A stretch of DNA of 21,641 nucleotides from Dentipellis sp. KUC8613 (GCA_002286715.1 NSJX01000018.1:234331-255971); one strand, 5' to 3'. Positions 9,350 through 18,766 are shown, counted from the stretch's first letter. Made by a program: numbers and translations. Notes: generated from the letters alone by a model not told the origin.

Positions 9350-9987
9350 ATGGCGCAGCCGACCCGCGGTAAGGACTGTGCGCTCTCAAATCCCCGCCGG
9401 TGCTTACCTGCTGGTGTAGACAGCATACTTTTGCGAGCCACATTTGAAGTGGTCAATGCTGTCCACGTGACGGCCAACGTGAGCGTTAACGCAGTCGTGC
9501 TTCCGGTGCATCCCTTTGTACCTGCGCCCGCGGGCAGTTATCACCTGCATTCTGCTCCCCAGGTATGCTTGGCTTGCCTGGCTAGTGTGTATCCTGGACG
9601 CTGCTAATGGTTGCGTGTCAGGGTTACCCGGCGCCCCCCAACACCCCTGCTGAGCATATTTATCATGCCCTGTGGCAGCCGCCAGCCTGGCAGGGAGGTC
9701 ACCCTCATGGCTGGAGTCCTCCCTCCCCCTTTTCGCCATCTCTGTCCCCCTTTTCGCCAACTCTGTCCCCGTCCGGACCCGGGAGTATGTCCCCGACTTC
9801 CCTGCCCACAGTGTCTTCGACCAGCGCGGGCAGCATTTTACCCGCCGGGTCTGTTGTCACCGCTCAGCAAAACTGGGCTTCCTCCAATCCCAATACTGCC
9901 TACCCAACTAGCAGCTGCACGATTGTTCTCGAGCAGGGCGTGATTTTTGAGATGATCCCGGGGGGATGGGTTGCCTGGCCTCACTGA
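9350..9987 (+). CDS. Small Pro/Ser-rich protein, spliced
   Basis: The gene is supported by an intron at 9563-9621 (59 bp, GTATGC donor, CTAAT branch-like site, TGTCAG acceptor) that joins two open frames in phase 0. A second possible intron, 9369-9419 (GTAAGG to GTGTAG, 51 bp, phase kept), would remove 17 residues near the N-terminus. The product is about 175-192 aa. It has a short hydrophobic beta-like N-terminal part followed by a Pro/Ser repeat (SPFSPSLSPFSPTLSP), and it ends in IPGGWVAWPH. No domain is recognised. It is the only plus-strand gene inside the minus-strand block and starts head to head with the cyclin gene. Chance open frames cannot be excluded, because the codon pattern is not strongly distinctive. 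Confidence 0.4.
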
Positions 9988-10472
9988 TTGCTGTCTGTAG
10001 CTACGTAGCAGTGAAAAGAGAGCGTGCTTTTGGAGCATGTAGCAATAAAAACCGTGTCATTGCTGTTGACAGTCGACACTTGTACCGCGTCTCCGAGATT
10101 CCCGAGATGTCCGCAAAAACAGGCAAGACAGTGGACTGATTGGCTCCCTGTTGGCCTGTAATGTAAAGTCAATGGCCCGATCGGTATCGTGATTCCCTTA
10201 ACTGTGCCTCCACGTTGGATCATGTGTAAAGCAGATGTGTTATTCAAGAAAGTAGGAACCATACAGAGAACAAGAAGGGTTGTTATGTCCAGGCAGCGCA
10301 GAGAAAGGAGGCCAGAACATGCAGAGTCGATAGGAGGGGTTTGTTACAGCAGAAAATGTCGAGCCTAGACATGTACAACAAATTAGAAACGATGGGCTAA
10401 GAAGACAAATCGGTGCAATGGGAGACATAGGGCCAGCAGAAACACCCGGCGTACGGACAGGAAGGAATGCAC
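9988..10472. other. Intergenic, no gene seen
   Basis: This stretch separates the 3' ends of the small plus-strand gene and the 421-aa minus-strand gene. Short open frames here have no recognisable domains. I see no strong repeat or RNA structure. Confidence 0.5.
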
Positions 10473-11738
10473 TTATCCCATGAGGTATGCCAGTGCGATG
10501 GCAGTCCCTTTGTTGAACCCCAAATCCCTCAAAGCCCGAAGGCGGGCCGAGCAACCAATGTGGCGATGCATGTTCATCACTGCATCCTCCAGTTCTTGCT
10601 GGCCAAGGGACATCAGCAAGTCCACGACGTGCTGCGCGGAATCCGGACGGCCGCGCGGCCTCGATGGTGATCCGGAGGCATCACTGTCCGAACGCGCACC
10701 GCTCGCACTTCTGCGAGAGTGAGAAGACGACAGGGAACCGGGCAAGTCTTGCATCGACATATTCGACAGTGGAGATAATATTGACTTGTATGCAGAAGAT
10801 GATGACATGTGGGAGCTATGAGACCCGCCCGGAGACTGTGCAGGAGTCGGGGCGGTGCGGGGCTCACCGGAAGGAGACCCGGGAGTGGAAAACCCAGCCG
10901 GGTTGTACGGGGTATACGGCGGCAGTGATGCCGTAGTGGAAGCACCGCGAGGCGGCGCGGTGGATGACGTCTCCGGGTGGGGGAAGTCATACGTGCCGGA
11001 CAAAGGCTGACTGCTCGGCTGGCTGGGAATGTCGGAAGGGGGGGGAGGTGGCTGTGCTGCACTCGGGGGGCCGATCAGGGATTGAGTAGGCTCCAGGTCC
11101 TCAATGAGCTGAGGGTACCGAGGGTTGCTAAAATACCTGGCAGCCTGACCGCACCTGCAGAAGTCGTGCATGTATGCTGGACCAACTTGGTCTAAGCAGA
11201 CATGTCGGATGTTGCTGATTGAAGCTTGGAAGACTTGAGAACGAGTCAAGACATCCGAGAAGAAGCATCGAACATTGCACTCCAGGTCAAGTGAGGCGGT
11301 TGGGACCGAGGAGAAGTTGGGGTTCATCTCTCCATGAAAGACGACAACCGTGCTAGAGGCGCCACAGGTCACTTCCAGTGCAATAGTCTTGGTACGAAGC
11401 CGAATTAATTGTTTGACGGTAAGAAGGTAGCAGAGGAAGCGGGAGCGCACCAGACTTTGCATTAACCCCACTATCCGCTCGCGGGTCTCCTTACATGCTC
11501 GTGGTTCTCTAATGAACCCGCCATGAAACCCTCCTTCCGCCAGCGGGATGTTGTGGTTGTACGGGGTAAATGAGGATGCTGCCCGAGCCGTTTCCGCGTC
11601 ACGAGCATGAGGTGAGCATGGACTACCGGCAGGAATGCTGCTGATGTGCTGAGCCAGGACAGGATCGCATATGGTGTTCCAAGGCGAGGGAGGGAGATTG
11701 TTTGAGCTGTGGGGATGGTGAGAAGAGTGCCCGGACAT
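10473..11738 (-). CDS. 421-aa Ser/Pro-rich protein of unknown function
   Basis: This is an uninterrupted 421-codon frame from ATG 11738. Residues 70-215 look like a folded domain with conserved-looking segments: VVVFHGEMNPNF, DLECNVRCFFSDVLTRS, SISNIRHVCLDQVGP and YMHDFCRCGQAARYFSNP. Cysteines occur as CRC within the last of these. Residues 220-365 are very rich in Ser, Pro and Gly and are likely disordered. The C-terminal 55 residues return to a helical pattern (VVDLLMSLGQQELEDAVMNM, then LRDLGFNKGTAIALAYLMG). I do not recognise the family. Its co-orientation and position between the cyclin and the dioxygenase suggest it belongs to the same gene block. There is no signal peptide or membrane segment. 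Confidence 0.6.
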   Translation of the reverse strand: MSGHSSHHPHSSNNLPPSPWNTICDPVLAQHISSIPAGSPCSPHARDAETARAASSFTPYNHNIPLAEGGFHGGFIREPRACKETRERIVGLMQSLVRSRFLCYLLTVKQLIRLRTKTIALEVTCGASSTVVVFHGEMNPNFSSVPTASLDLECNVRCFFSDVLTRSQVFQASISNIRHVCLDQVGPAYMHDFCRCGQAARYFSNPRYPQLIEDLEPTQSLIGPPSAAQPPPPPSDIPSQPSSQPLSGTYDFPHPETSSTAPPRGASTTASLPPYTPYNPAGFSTPGSPSGEPRTAPTPAQSPGGSHSSHMSSSSAYKSILSPLSNMSMQDLPGSLSSSHSRRSASGARSDSDASGSPSRPRGRPDSAQHVVDLLMSLGQQELEDAVMNMHRHIGCSARLRALRDLGFNKGTAIALAYLMG

Positions 11739-12606
11739 GGTGGTCGTTGTGGGGGACTGTCAAATGTGCGACACTTTGCTCGACGGCCACAACCACGAAC
11801 TCAGACTTATAGCGAGCCTTTGTCTGGCGACCGCCATTGGCCGGATAAGACGATGCGCTCTGGCAGGCGAGAGACAGCTGGGCAGGGAAGTGGATCGAGT
11901 GGGGGGGACGAGTGAGGAAACGCAGTAGCGAGACGGGACTGCAACGAGGATGGTGCTCGCACAGCTGACACCAGGTCCGGAGCTTGACCTGCTCACGCGC
12001 CTTGCGTGGTTAGCACTGACCCTACCCATTCATGCCTAGCGCAGATGCAGCTGTCATCGAGTGTCTGGTGGCATGTGTGCGGAAATGAGCAGTGCGAAGT
12101 AGCCAGGCAATGTAGGACTGTCCTTACCAATGCTAGACACTGCTTCGTCAATCCAGGACTGAAGGACTATCGATGAGAGTAGTGCTCAACGCGGCTACCC
12201 TTCAAACTGGCTCCTGTCAGAACTGGGCCTTTCCAGTTGGCGCTGATAGGTTGGTGAACGCTGGAATCTAGATAGTGCGTTTTGACGCTAGTAGTCGAGG
12301 GTTTCAGAGTCTCGTAGCCGGATTGTCACGAGCCGTCACACTGCCGAAAGATGCCGGTCTAAAGTCTGTGACAATAAGTGCTCAGAATGGCACTATGTAT
12401 TTGTCTTTGCCGGTATGCCAATCGTTCCATTTACACTCTGATGTGGCTCAGCACTCCTTAATGTCACGCTCTCTGCTCGATGCCTGAAGCACATGCCAGC
12501 AGAAGTGATCGGCCTTGCGGAAATATTCCACACTTCCCTTACGTTTCCGAGAACAAATCAAGGGCACTAATATTCAGGGCAGTAAGAGTAAAGCGCATAG
12601 TGGCGT
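11739..12606. other. Intergenic, no gene seen
   Basis: This holds the presumed promoter of the 421-aa gene (near 11740-12050) and the 3' flank of the dioxygenase gene. A GC-rich 120-bp part next to the 421-aa gene gives way to average composition. No domain, tRNA or repeat array was recognised on either strand. Confidence 0.5.
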
Positions 12607-15325
12607 CTAAAGATATGAGAAAATGCCATTTGCCATCATCTGGTCCTTGTCACACTTGCCAGAAAGACCAGCTGCCTTTGCCATATCTACGGTGGAATAT
12701 CCGAGCTCTGCTGTCTGCACGATGGTGGCCTGGGTGAACCAGACTGACGACCGGCACCTGTCCCTTCCATCCAAGTATTCAGCCGTCTCCGGTGTGGGCA
12801 GCTGCCCGTCTGGTGTCATCACTATCAGGAACTCTGGGGAGACGACGGTGCAATGAGAAAAAGAACAGGCGGCAGAAGGAAGCCGTGCTTACTGTCAAAG
12901 TTGAAGTGCAAGAAGAGAGAGGACGGGTATGCCACAAAAACTCCCGGTGGCACTTGTATGATGATGCCCGCCTCCCACAGCACCAACCATGCTCGCTCAC
13001 GATGGTTGAACCTTCCTGAAGGGAGCATCAGCATTCGTCCTTGATCCCGGTCCCGAACAAGGCCTACCATGGACAAACACGAGGCACACGCCGAGTGCCA
13101 TGTTCTTCCAATCAACATGGGGTAAACAGTACACTCGACGAGCCTTGTTGCTGGGGTAGTTAAGGCAGAAGTTGAAGAAGAGATCATAGTCTGGCTTGAT
13201 GCCCTTTTCCTGTTCTAAAAGCTTGGCGCATGTCTCGAAGCGACGGGCAATTTCGGGAAAGTGGCGCCTCACGAAAGCGCATCCCAGCTTGCTGAAATGT
13301 GGGCGAGACGAGTAAGTACTGCAGACTCCCGAAAGAGGGAAATAGGCTCATGTGAGGCGATCTGCGGGCCCTCCAGGGTAGAAGAAATCCCGGAGGGCTT
13401 CAGCGTGTTGCTGAGTCCAAGGAGTGATGCCGGGCTCCTGTTGATGTGCAAAGGTCAGTAGTCTCTGCTGGTAAGAGCCGATACAGTCTGCGTTTCGCAC
13501 CTGTAGGTTATTGCAGTGATATCCCGAAATCATAAATTTGTGGTCGCCTTGCACGTTCTTCTCGATGGCAGCTTTGGGGATGCGGGCCCACTTGGGGACA
13601 AATGAGTCGCAGTGGGTGTTGTATGCAGGCAGCAGCTCTTGCATGCAATTGTCAAAGCCGGAGTGCACGAATAGGTTTCTCCTCTTGATGTCTCCCAGAA
13701 GAGTTGGAGACTGGGCAGATAAGCTGCGGGAAGTGCACTCTGTCAGGTAATGAGATGCAGCTTGGCAGAGGTTACTCACTCCTCGTCGAAGGGAATGAGC
13801 TGAAAGCACTTCAGCTGCTTGATGATCTGCCCCGAGCGCCAGTCTTCAACAAGGGCCTCCCGCTCCTTCTGACCACAGTTGGTCCCCATCCAACTGGGCT
13901 CGGAGATCGGCAGGCCCTGGGCGTCAAACCCGCGTTGGGCAATGTATAGGTCGAGTCCTTTGCGGGCTGCTCTCTGCTCTAGCCGCCTCTGGTCGCGAGC
14001 CTCCTTAGCAGCCGCAGTGCCCTTGCCGCCGCCGTGCTGGCGCCTCTTGTCCTTGCGCTTGGCAGGTGCAGCTGCCGCGGTGGTGGAGGTGGTGGGCGAG
14101 TCTTGACCTGGTGGGAGTGTCGGCGTGCATTTGGCAGGGGTCCGGCCCCGCTTCTCCTGCTCCCGTCCCTGCCCCGTGTGCATGTGTTCATAGGCCACGT
14201 CGGGTGCTTGCACAACGGGGGCAAGCAGTGCTACTAGGATCTTTTCTCGTATTGCAGCGGATTTGTAGGCACGACCCGAGCGAGTACTGCCCACCTCACC
14301 CATGAGCAGTTGGACTAGAGGGTCGGCATTCCCATTTTGCTGCTGTTGCTGTTGCAGGATGTGTCGATGCACGACCAGATCCGCCAGGTCCAGGGGCGAA
14401 GAAAGCCGATGCTGACTGTCGTGGGATGAAGTGGGCGGCATGCTGCACAGAAGGCATGTCAGAGGGGAAGAGGCTGTACAAATGACACGGCAGCCAGAGC
14501 TTACAATTCGTCCACCGCTGCTTGAACAGCAGTTGCCAGGTCCGGCTGGGCAGCATTGGAGGGGTCTGAATGTGAAGGGGTTAGAACCTGTGCAATCGGC
14601 GGCAGTCGTGGCTTTGGAGAGGCCGATGGACGAGAGGTCTGAGCTGGGGCGCTGGGCTGGCAGCTGTAGGCAAATGGCGCAATCCAGGGGGCGAGCTTCG
14701 TAGCCGGGCCAGGCATTGCACGGGAGGCCACAGGCGCTACAGCAGCCGACAAAACAGCCAGTCTTGCGACAGGGGCACTCGAGTCAAGCACTGTAGCCGG
14801 GCCAGGCATTGCATGGGAGGCCACAGGCGCTACAGCAGCCGACAAAACAGCCAGTCTTGCGACAGGGGCACTCGAGTCAAGCACTGTAGCCGGGCCAGGC
14901 ATTGCACGGGAGGCCACAGACGCTACAGACACTACAAACGGCGAGCGACTGAAGCGAAGGGTTGAGGGCTTGATCCACAGTGCAGACGGCCGCAAACTCG
15001 GCCCCCAGCCGGCAAAACAGGCAGTCCTGCGATAGGTGCACTCGAGCGGAGCGCTGTAGCCGGGCCAGGCATTGCACGGGAGGCCACAGACGCTACAGAC
15101 GCTGCAGGCCACAAGTGACACGCCGCATTCGTGCGCTGCGTGCAGCAGAGGGGCCCAGCGAAGTTCACTGGCGCGGGAGAAGAAGGCGGTGGGGGCGTTG
15201 AGAGGCGAGGACAAAAGCAGCTCACCTGGACAATCCATGCCGCTTCTCAGAGCAGCCGCCGACATGCTTGACGGCATGGGTGACGGGCGGTTCGGGGTAG
15301 GCCTTCCACGGGGTGCCTTGGGCAT
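12607..15325 (-). CDS. TET/JBP-like 2OG-Fe(II) dioxygenase
   Basis: This is a predicted iron/2-oxoglutarate oxygenase; the nearest family I recall in basidiomycetes is TET/JBP-like, which oxidises methylated bases. Exons seen: 15325-14505 (N-terminal, internal structure uncertain), 14442-13780, 13723 to about 13350, 13291-13068, 13015-12893 and 12833-12607. Introns 14504-14443, 13779-13724, 13067-13016 and 12892-12834 have GT-AG ends and keep phase. The iron ligands are visible: HVD in LPHVDWKN (codons 13119-13111) and the distal His in SSLFLHFNFD (12908-12906). NHRERAWLVLWEAG and PPGVFVAYPSS lie between them. The C-terminal SSVWFTQATIVQTAELGYST is also typical. The N-terminal half contains the 93-bp repeats, a poly-Gln run and a KR-rich segment (KRKDKRRQHGGGKG) that may be a nuclear signal. 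At the third junction, conserved reading stops at YPGGPA, then TGA at 13350, and resumes at KLGCAFVRRHFPE after TTTCAG with no GT donor. This may be a non-canonical intron or a lesion. The substrate (5-methylcytosine, or another base or protein) is not shown. Confidence 0.7.
14704..15120. repeat. 93-bp minisatellite within dioxygenase exon 1
   Basis: Units start at 14704, 14797 and 14890 with an exact 93-bp period. A fourth unit starts at 15060, after a 170-bp copy that carries about 77 extra bases in its middle. On the minus strand one frame reads a repeat containing MPGPATVLDSSAPVARL. A second frame reads a Cys-rich CPCRKTGCFVGCC...CGLPCN pattern that ends each unit with TGA. Because 93 is divisible by three but 170 is not, the frame read in the fourth copy differs from that in the first three. 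Confidence 0.85.
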
Positions 15326-15386
15326 TTGGGTGCGAGAGTGCCAGCGCAATGTCGGAAGGCAGGCGGTTGACTGGTGACAAGTTGCG

Positions 15387-15438
15387 GGTCACGTGACTGT
15401 GTCGATCCGTGATCGGAAGATGGTCATGTGACTGTCTC
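15387..15438. promoter_or_regulatory. Paired E-box-like motifs upstream of the dioxygenase gene
   Basis: A 17-bp direct repeat, GGTCA(C/T)GTGACTGT(G/C)TC, occurs at 15387-15403 and 15422-15438. Its first copy contains the perfect palindrome TCACGTGA at 15389-15396, and its second contains TCATGTGA at 15424-15431. CACGTG is the classical bHLH site in fungi. The pair sits about 60-110 bp upstream of the first ATG, where a promoter element would be expected. The bound factor is unknown. Confidence 0.45.
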
Positions 15439-15760
15439 TTCGTTAGTTTTGTTGAGTCTCCAGATGCTCAGGCAAGTCCGCGTGACTACGAAAGGAGCTC
15501 AAGCAGAAGGTGAAAGCATCGAAACACACAGTTGCATTACAGAAACAAACAGACGGTCGCCAGAGCTATTTAGTGAGCATAAGCACAGTGTGTGGATACA
15601 CGGATGTGATCGGGCTATACTAGGCAAACGAAGAATCAAGAAGGAGGGCAAGAATGCGCTGACAGACAGACAGGAATAAACAAACTGACAAGCTAATGAT
15701 TTTTTAGGGATTCTGAGGCAGGCCAGAGATGCGTCAAGAAGAAAGCTTTACCTCCATAAT
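15439..15760. other. Intergenic between dioxygenase 5' flank and GRF/SIM gene 3' end
   Basis: No gene, repeat or RNA is recognised. The sequence is moderately A-rich. A short plus-strand open frame has no domain. Confidence 0.5.
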
Positions 15761-17926
15761 CTAGTCCTTGTCCAGAGTCAAGTCAATAAGGTCACTGGGG
15801 GAAACGCGAGCGGTGGGCTTGCAAGACTTGGACTTGGGAGCCTTGGACTTACGAGGCTGGGACTTGCCACGTTTCGACTCTTTGTCCGAATAAATCCGGA
15901 CAACGTCTGAATCCACGGATCCCTGCCTGCTGCCATCATTGCCCTTCTGATTCACCACCTCCTTCCCCTTCCCCTTATCCACAAACCTCAGGCAGCCGGT
16001 GTTGCTCGACCTCCCTCCCTTTCCTGCCTCCTTCTTCTGGCCCACCTGAGTGAGATCCTTGATGAGGATCCCAGAAAACGCGATGGGATGCTGACTGAGG
16101 GACCTCATCACCACTTTGCGAGGCTTGGCAGGGGCAAGGGGTGTAGGTGGGGTCGCAGTGCGGTGGCGCAGAACAACCGCGGAGTCGGACTGTCGAGACG
16201 CCAACGAGGTCCCAGGAGAGGGGATGGAAGAGGAGCGGACGGGAGTGACAACTCCCTCCGATGGTCCCATCATCGGGAATGGCGTCAAGGGGAAGCAGGA
16301 CAACTCCCGTGACTCTGTCCTGAGAGTCCCGACAGAGGGCATCGAGGGCTGGTGAGTGGGGGTCTGATAGGCAGCAAAGGCGCTGCCACCAGGGACTGGG
16401 GTGGACGGCAGGCTAGCCGGAACGGCGTCAGGTGCGGAATTGGACGGTCCCACCACGGGAGGGGCTGGGGTAGAGGTGGAAGAAAGAAGGAGGGTGCTGG
16501 ATGTCTTGCCGGCCGGACAGTTGTGGCTCTGGACAATGTCGGAGGTCATGATGCGGGAGCATTTGTAGCACTTCCGCAGGAGGTGTATGAGCTCCTGGAA
16601 TTTGATCCCCGGACCCTGGAACATGCGTGCACACATCTCCATAGACACGGCAGGAGTCAGGGGAGGCATGTCCTGGACCAACCTTCCCGCCAGCAAGGCC
16701 GGCACATCGTCGTCATGCAGCCAGGTGAGATCCTCTGCATAACATCCCTCATCCCCTGTGGTCGTGTAAGAGGAGACGTCTGATAAAGAGAACTGGGAAC
16801 ATACCAATGGGAGCTCCGCTGGACGAGCGAGTGAGATGGCGGGAGCTGAAGAGGGAAGGCATGGGTGGGTCCTGAGAAAAGACGTCCCATTCACCAAAGA
16901 TGTCTACCTCCTGCTGGTCAACCTCCATCTTGACCAGCAAGGCCGCGGAGGTATGAGCGTTCAAAGGGGTGAGAGGCGAGGGCGGAGCAGAAGGACACCC
17001 ACTCCTCAGAGTGTACTGAGAAGGAGGGGGGGGGAGCATCTCGCCCTCGCTAGCCAATGCTCCAGCTTCGCCGGCGGGTATGTTAGCGTCTGCAATGGGC
17101 AACCCGACCCCACCGGCAGGAGCTTCAGCTGCACCGGCAGGCAAGTCGACACCGCAGGCAGGAGCATCAGCTGCGCCAGCAGGCAAGTTGACCCCACCGG
17201 TGGGCGCGTTGGCGCTGCCAGCAGGTGCAGTGGTGGGAGGCACTTTAAAGACACATGATGTTGGAGCGGATACAGGAGACATGAGGAGAAACTTACCTGG
17301 GAGCGGCGGGTAATGTTCCTTAGGAAGCCCGGTGTGATCCTCGTAGAGCGTTGCCAGGTTGACTGCGCCCGAGAGATGAGTTGCAGGCGGACGTTGCAGT
17401 GAGGTGAGTAGACTTACTCCAGTACAGGCACTCCTGTTCCTCGCACGTGAGACAAGCCATCCCCGCATAATTACCACTGGTAGGGATGAAGAGGCGGCAC
17501 CTCGTAGGCACTCCCGTGACCGAGCCGCAGAAGCAGTATGGGAGCGGCCAGTCATGGCTCTGCCTGTACTGCAGGAGATCATTCCCGAGTGCAGGTATTG
17601 CCTCGCCGGTCTCTGAAGCGGGGCTGGCATAGTAAGTTCGGTTAGGCTATTTCTCAGACTCGGGCGGGGGCAGAGAGGACTTACAATCCGATGCAGTCAA
17701 TTTTTCCCGTGTCCTGGTTATAGGAGCTGATGAAAGGCTTAGCCTTCAGCTTCGACTTGAGCCTTGCCAGAGCGGGGGGCCACATCCGGCCTGGGGAGCT
17801 TCCTACGGGAGGGGCAGTGGCACGAGAGTGAGAAGAGCGAGTGAGGGGCATAGCTGCAAAGTTGAAGGGCACGGAGAAGGGGGTAGGCTGCAGCAACCGT
17901 GCACTGTGTGGAGGGTTTTTGAACAT
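15761..17926 (-). CDS. GRF-like zinc-finger protein with C-terminal SUMO-interaction-like motif
   Basis: The five exons are 17926-17685, 17623-17418, 17362-17297, 17242-16805 and 16755-15761. The introns are 61, 55, 54 and 49 bp, GT-AG, with consistent phases, giving 648 aa. ATG 17851 (reading MPLTRSSHSRA) is an equally good start. After a basic N-terminus comes WPLPYCFCGSVTGVPTRCRL, then a Gly- and Ser-containing link, then MACLTCEEQECLYW. This C-x-C...C..C....C.YW plan resembles a GRF-type zinc finger, a module that binds single-stranded DNA in several repair proteins. Residues from exon 4 carry 14-aa repeats (APAGGVDLPAGAAE type). Exon 5 has a C-x2-C-x10-H-x-C finger (CYKCSRIMTSDIVQSHNC), long Ser/Pro-rich stretches and a Lys-rich tail. 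It ends in DLIDLTLDKD, which fits the SUMO-interaction consensus. Role inferred: a nuclear scaffold or adaptor acting with the neighbouring dioxygenase. No enzyme activity is visible. Confidence 0.7.
17077..17240. repeat. 42-bp coding minisatellite, about four copies
   Basis: Units start near 17077, 17119, 17161 and 17203. On the minus strand each encodes a 14-residue Ala/Pro/Gly unit such as APACGVDLPAGAAE. The copies differ at several bases, so this array is older or more diverged than the 192-bp and 93-bp arrays. Confidence 0.8.
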
Positions 17927-18766
17927 GCCCGAACTGCTGCCAAAGGGAATGCATGCTGCTTTGCGGGTCTCCTTCGTCGAAGGAGCGGTTGTTTTTTCCC
18001 ATGTCTTGCAATGATTCTGTATTCCTTGAATTTTGAATGCCTGTCATTTGTCAGAAGTAAGAAAGAATAGAGTCGGATTCTCATCTTATGTGATTTACAG
18101 CACGAACTAGAAGGATCTTACAGGAAGGAAAGGGAGCGAGAGGGATCTAGCTACTTTAAGATGCGAAGGCAGGACTGCCATTTGTGGCGACGGGCAGGGT
18201 CTAGCTGCTTTAGGGTCAATGGGCGGGATTACCATTTGCGGAGGGAGTCGGGGAGGACAAGGGCGCGATGGGCAGATGACAGGATCTGTCAAGACGCTTC
18301 TCTTCGGGAACCTTCGGATCAATACTCCGAGATGTTCCGGCCGGCCGGCATGTCGGCAGGCCGACGTCATAATGTGGGCCTAGCTGGCAGTCTCGGCATC
18401 GCGGCAATCGAATGCTCTTGCACGCTTCGGACCTATCGGAGTTTGATTCTGCACATACACCAAGTGGACGAAAGCCACGAGTCGGTCCATGGTAGCCTGT
18501 TCGAATAGCGCTGCCACATCACATTGTGTCTGCCTGGCGCTGGTCAACTCGGTTATGGTTAGTTCTTCATCTATATGGTCGCTATAATTATCTCCTATGA
18601 CAGGACCCCAAAGCAAGTCGGGGTATATGCACATGCCATACACTGCCCTCATAATCGCCCCCGTCCGCAGCCGGATGGCGGCAAGCTCTGGCCTTCACCT
18701 TCCCCCACACTATTCCTTCGAACAGAATCTACGCTTTCGACATTCTCTTAGCTTTGGCACACGAAC
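17927..18766. other. Junction region between the minus-strand block and the HET gene
   Basis: This contains an imperfect direct duplication of about 54 bp (units at about 18142 and 18197, sharing GTCTAGCT(A/G)CTTTA and ACCATTTG-like words). It also has a GC-rich palindromic patch at 18335-18366 (GGCCGGCCGGCATG followed by inverted GTCGGC...GCCGAC). A minus-strand open frame at 18380-18652 has no recognisable domain and I do not call it a gene. The region presumably holds the promoters of both flanking genes and, if the block is mobile, its right boundary. Confidence 0.45.

Noticed and set aside
18380..18652. Minus-strand 90-codon open frame near the HET gene promoter
   Set aside because: No recognisable domain, no splice partners, and it overlaps the likely promoter region.
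441..18766. Terminal inverted repeats for one large element spanning the transposase and the minus-strand block
   Set aside because: Comparing GC-rich patches near 475-500 and 18335-18366 by eye gave only loose similarity. A proper dot plot is needed and I do not claim a boundary.
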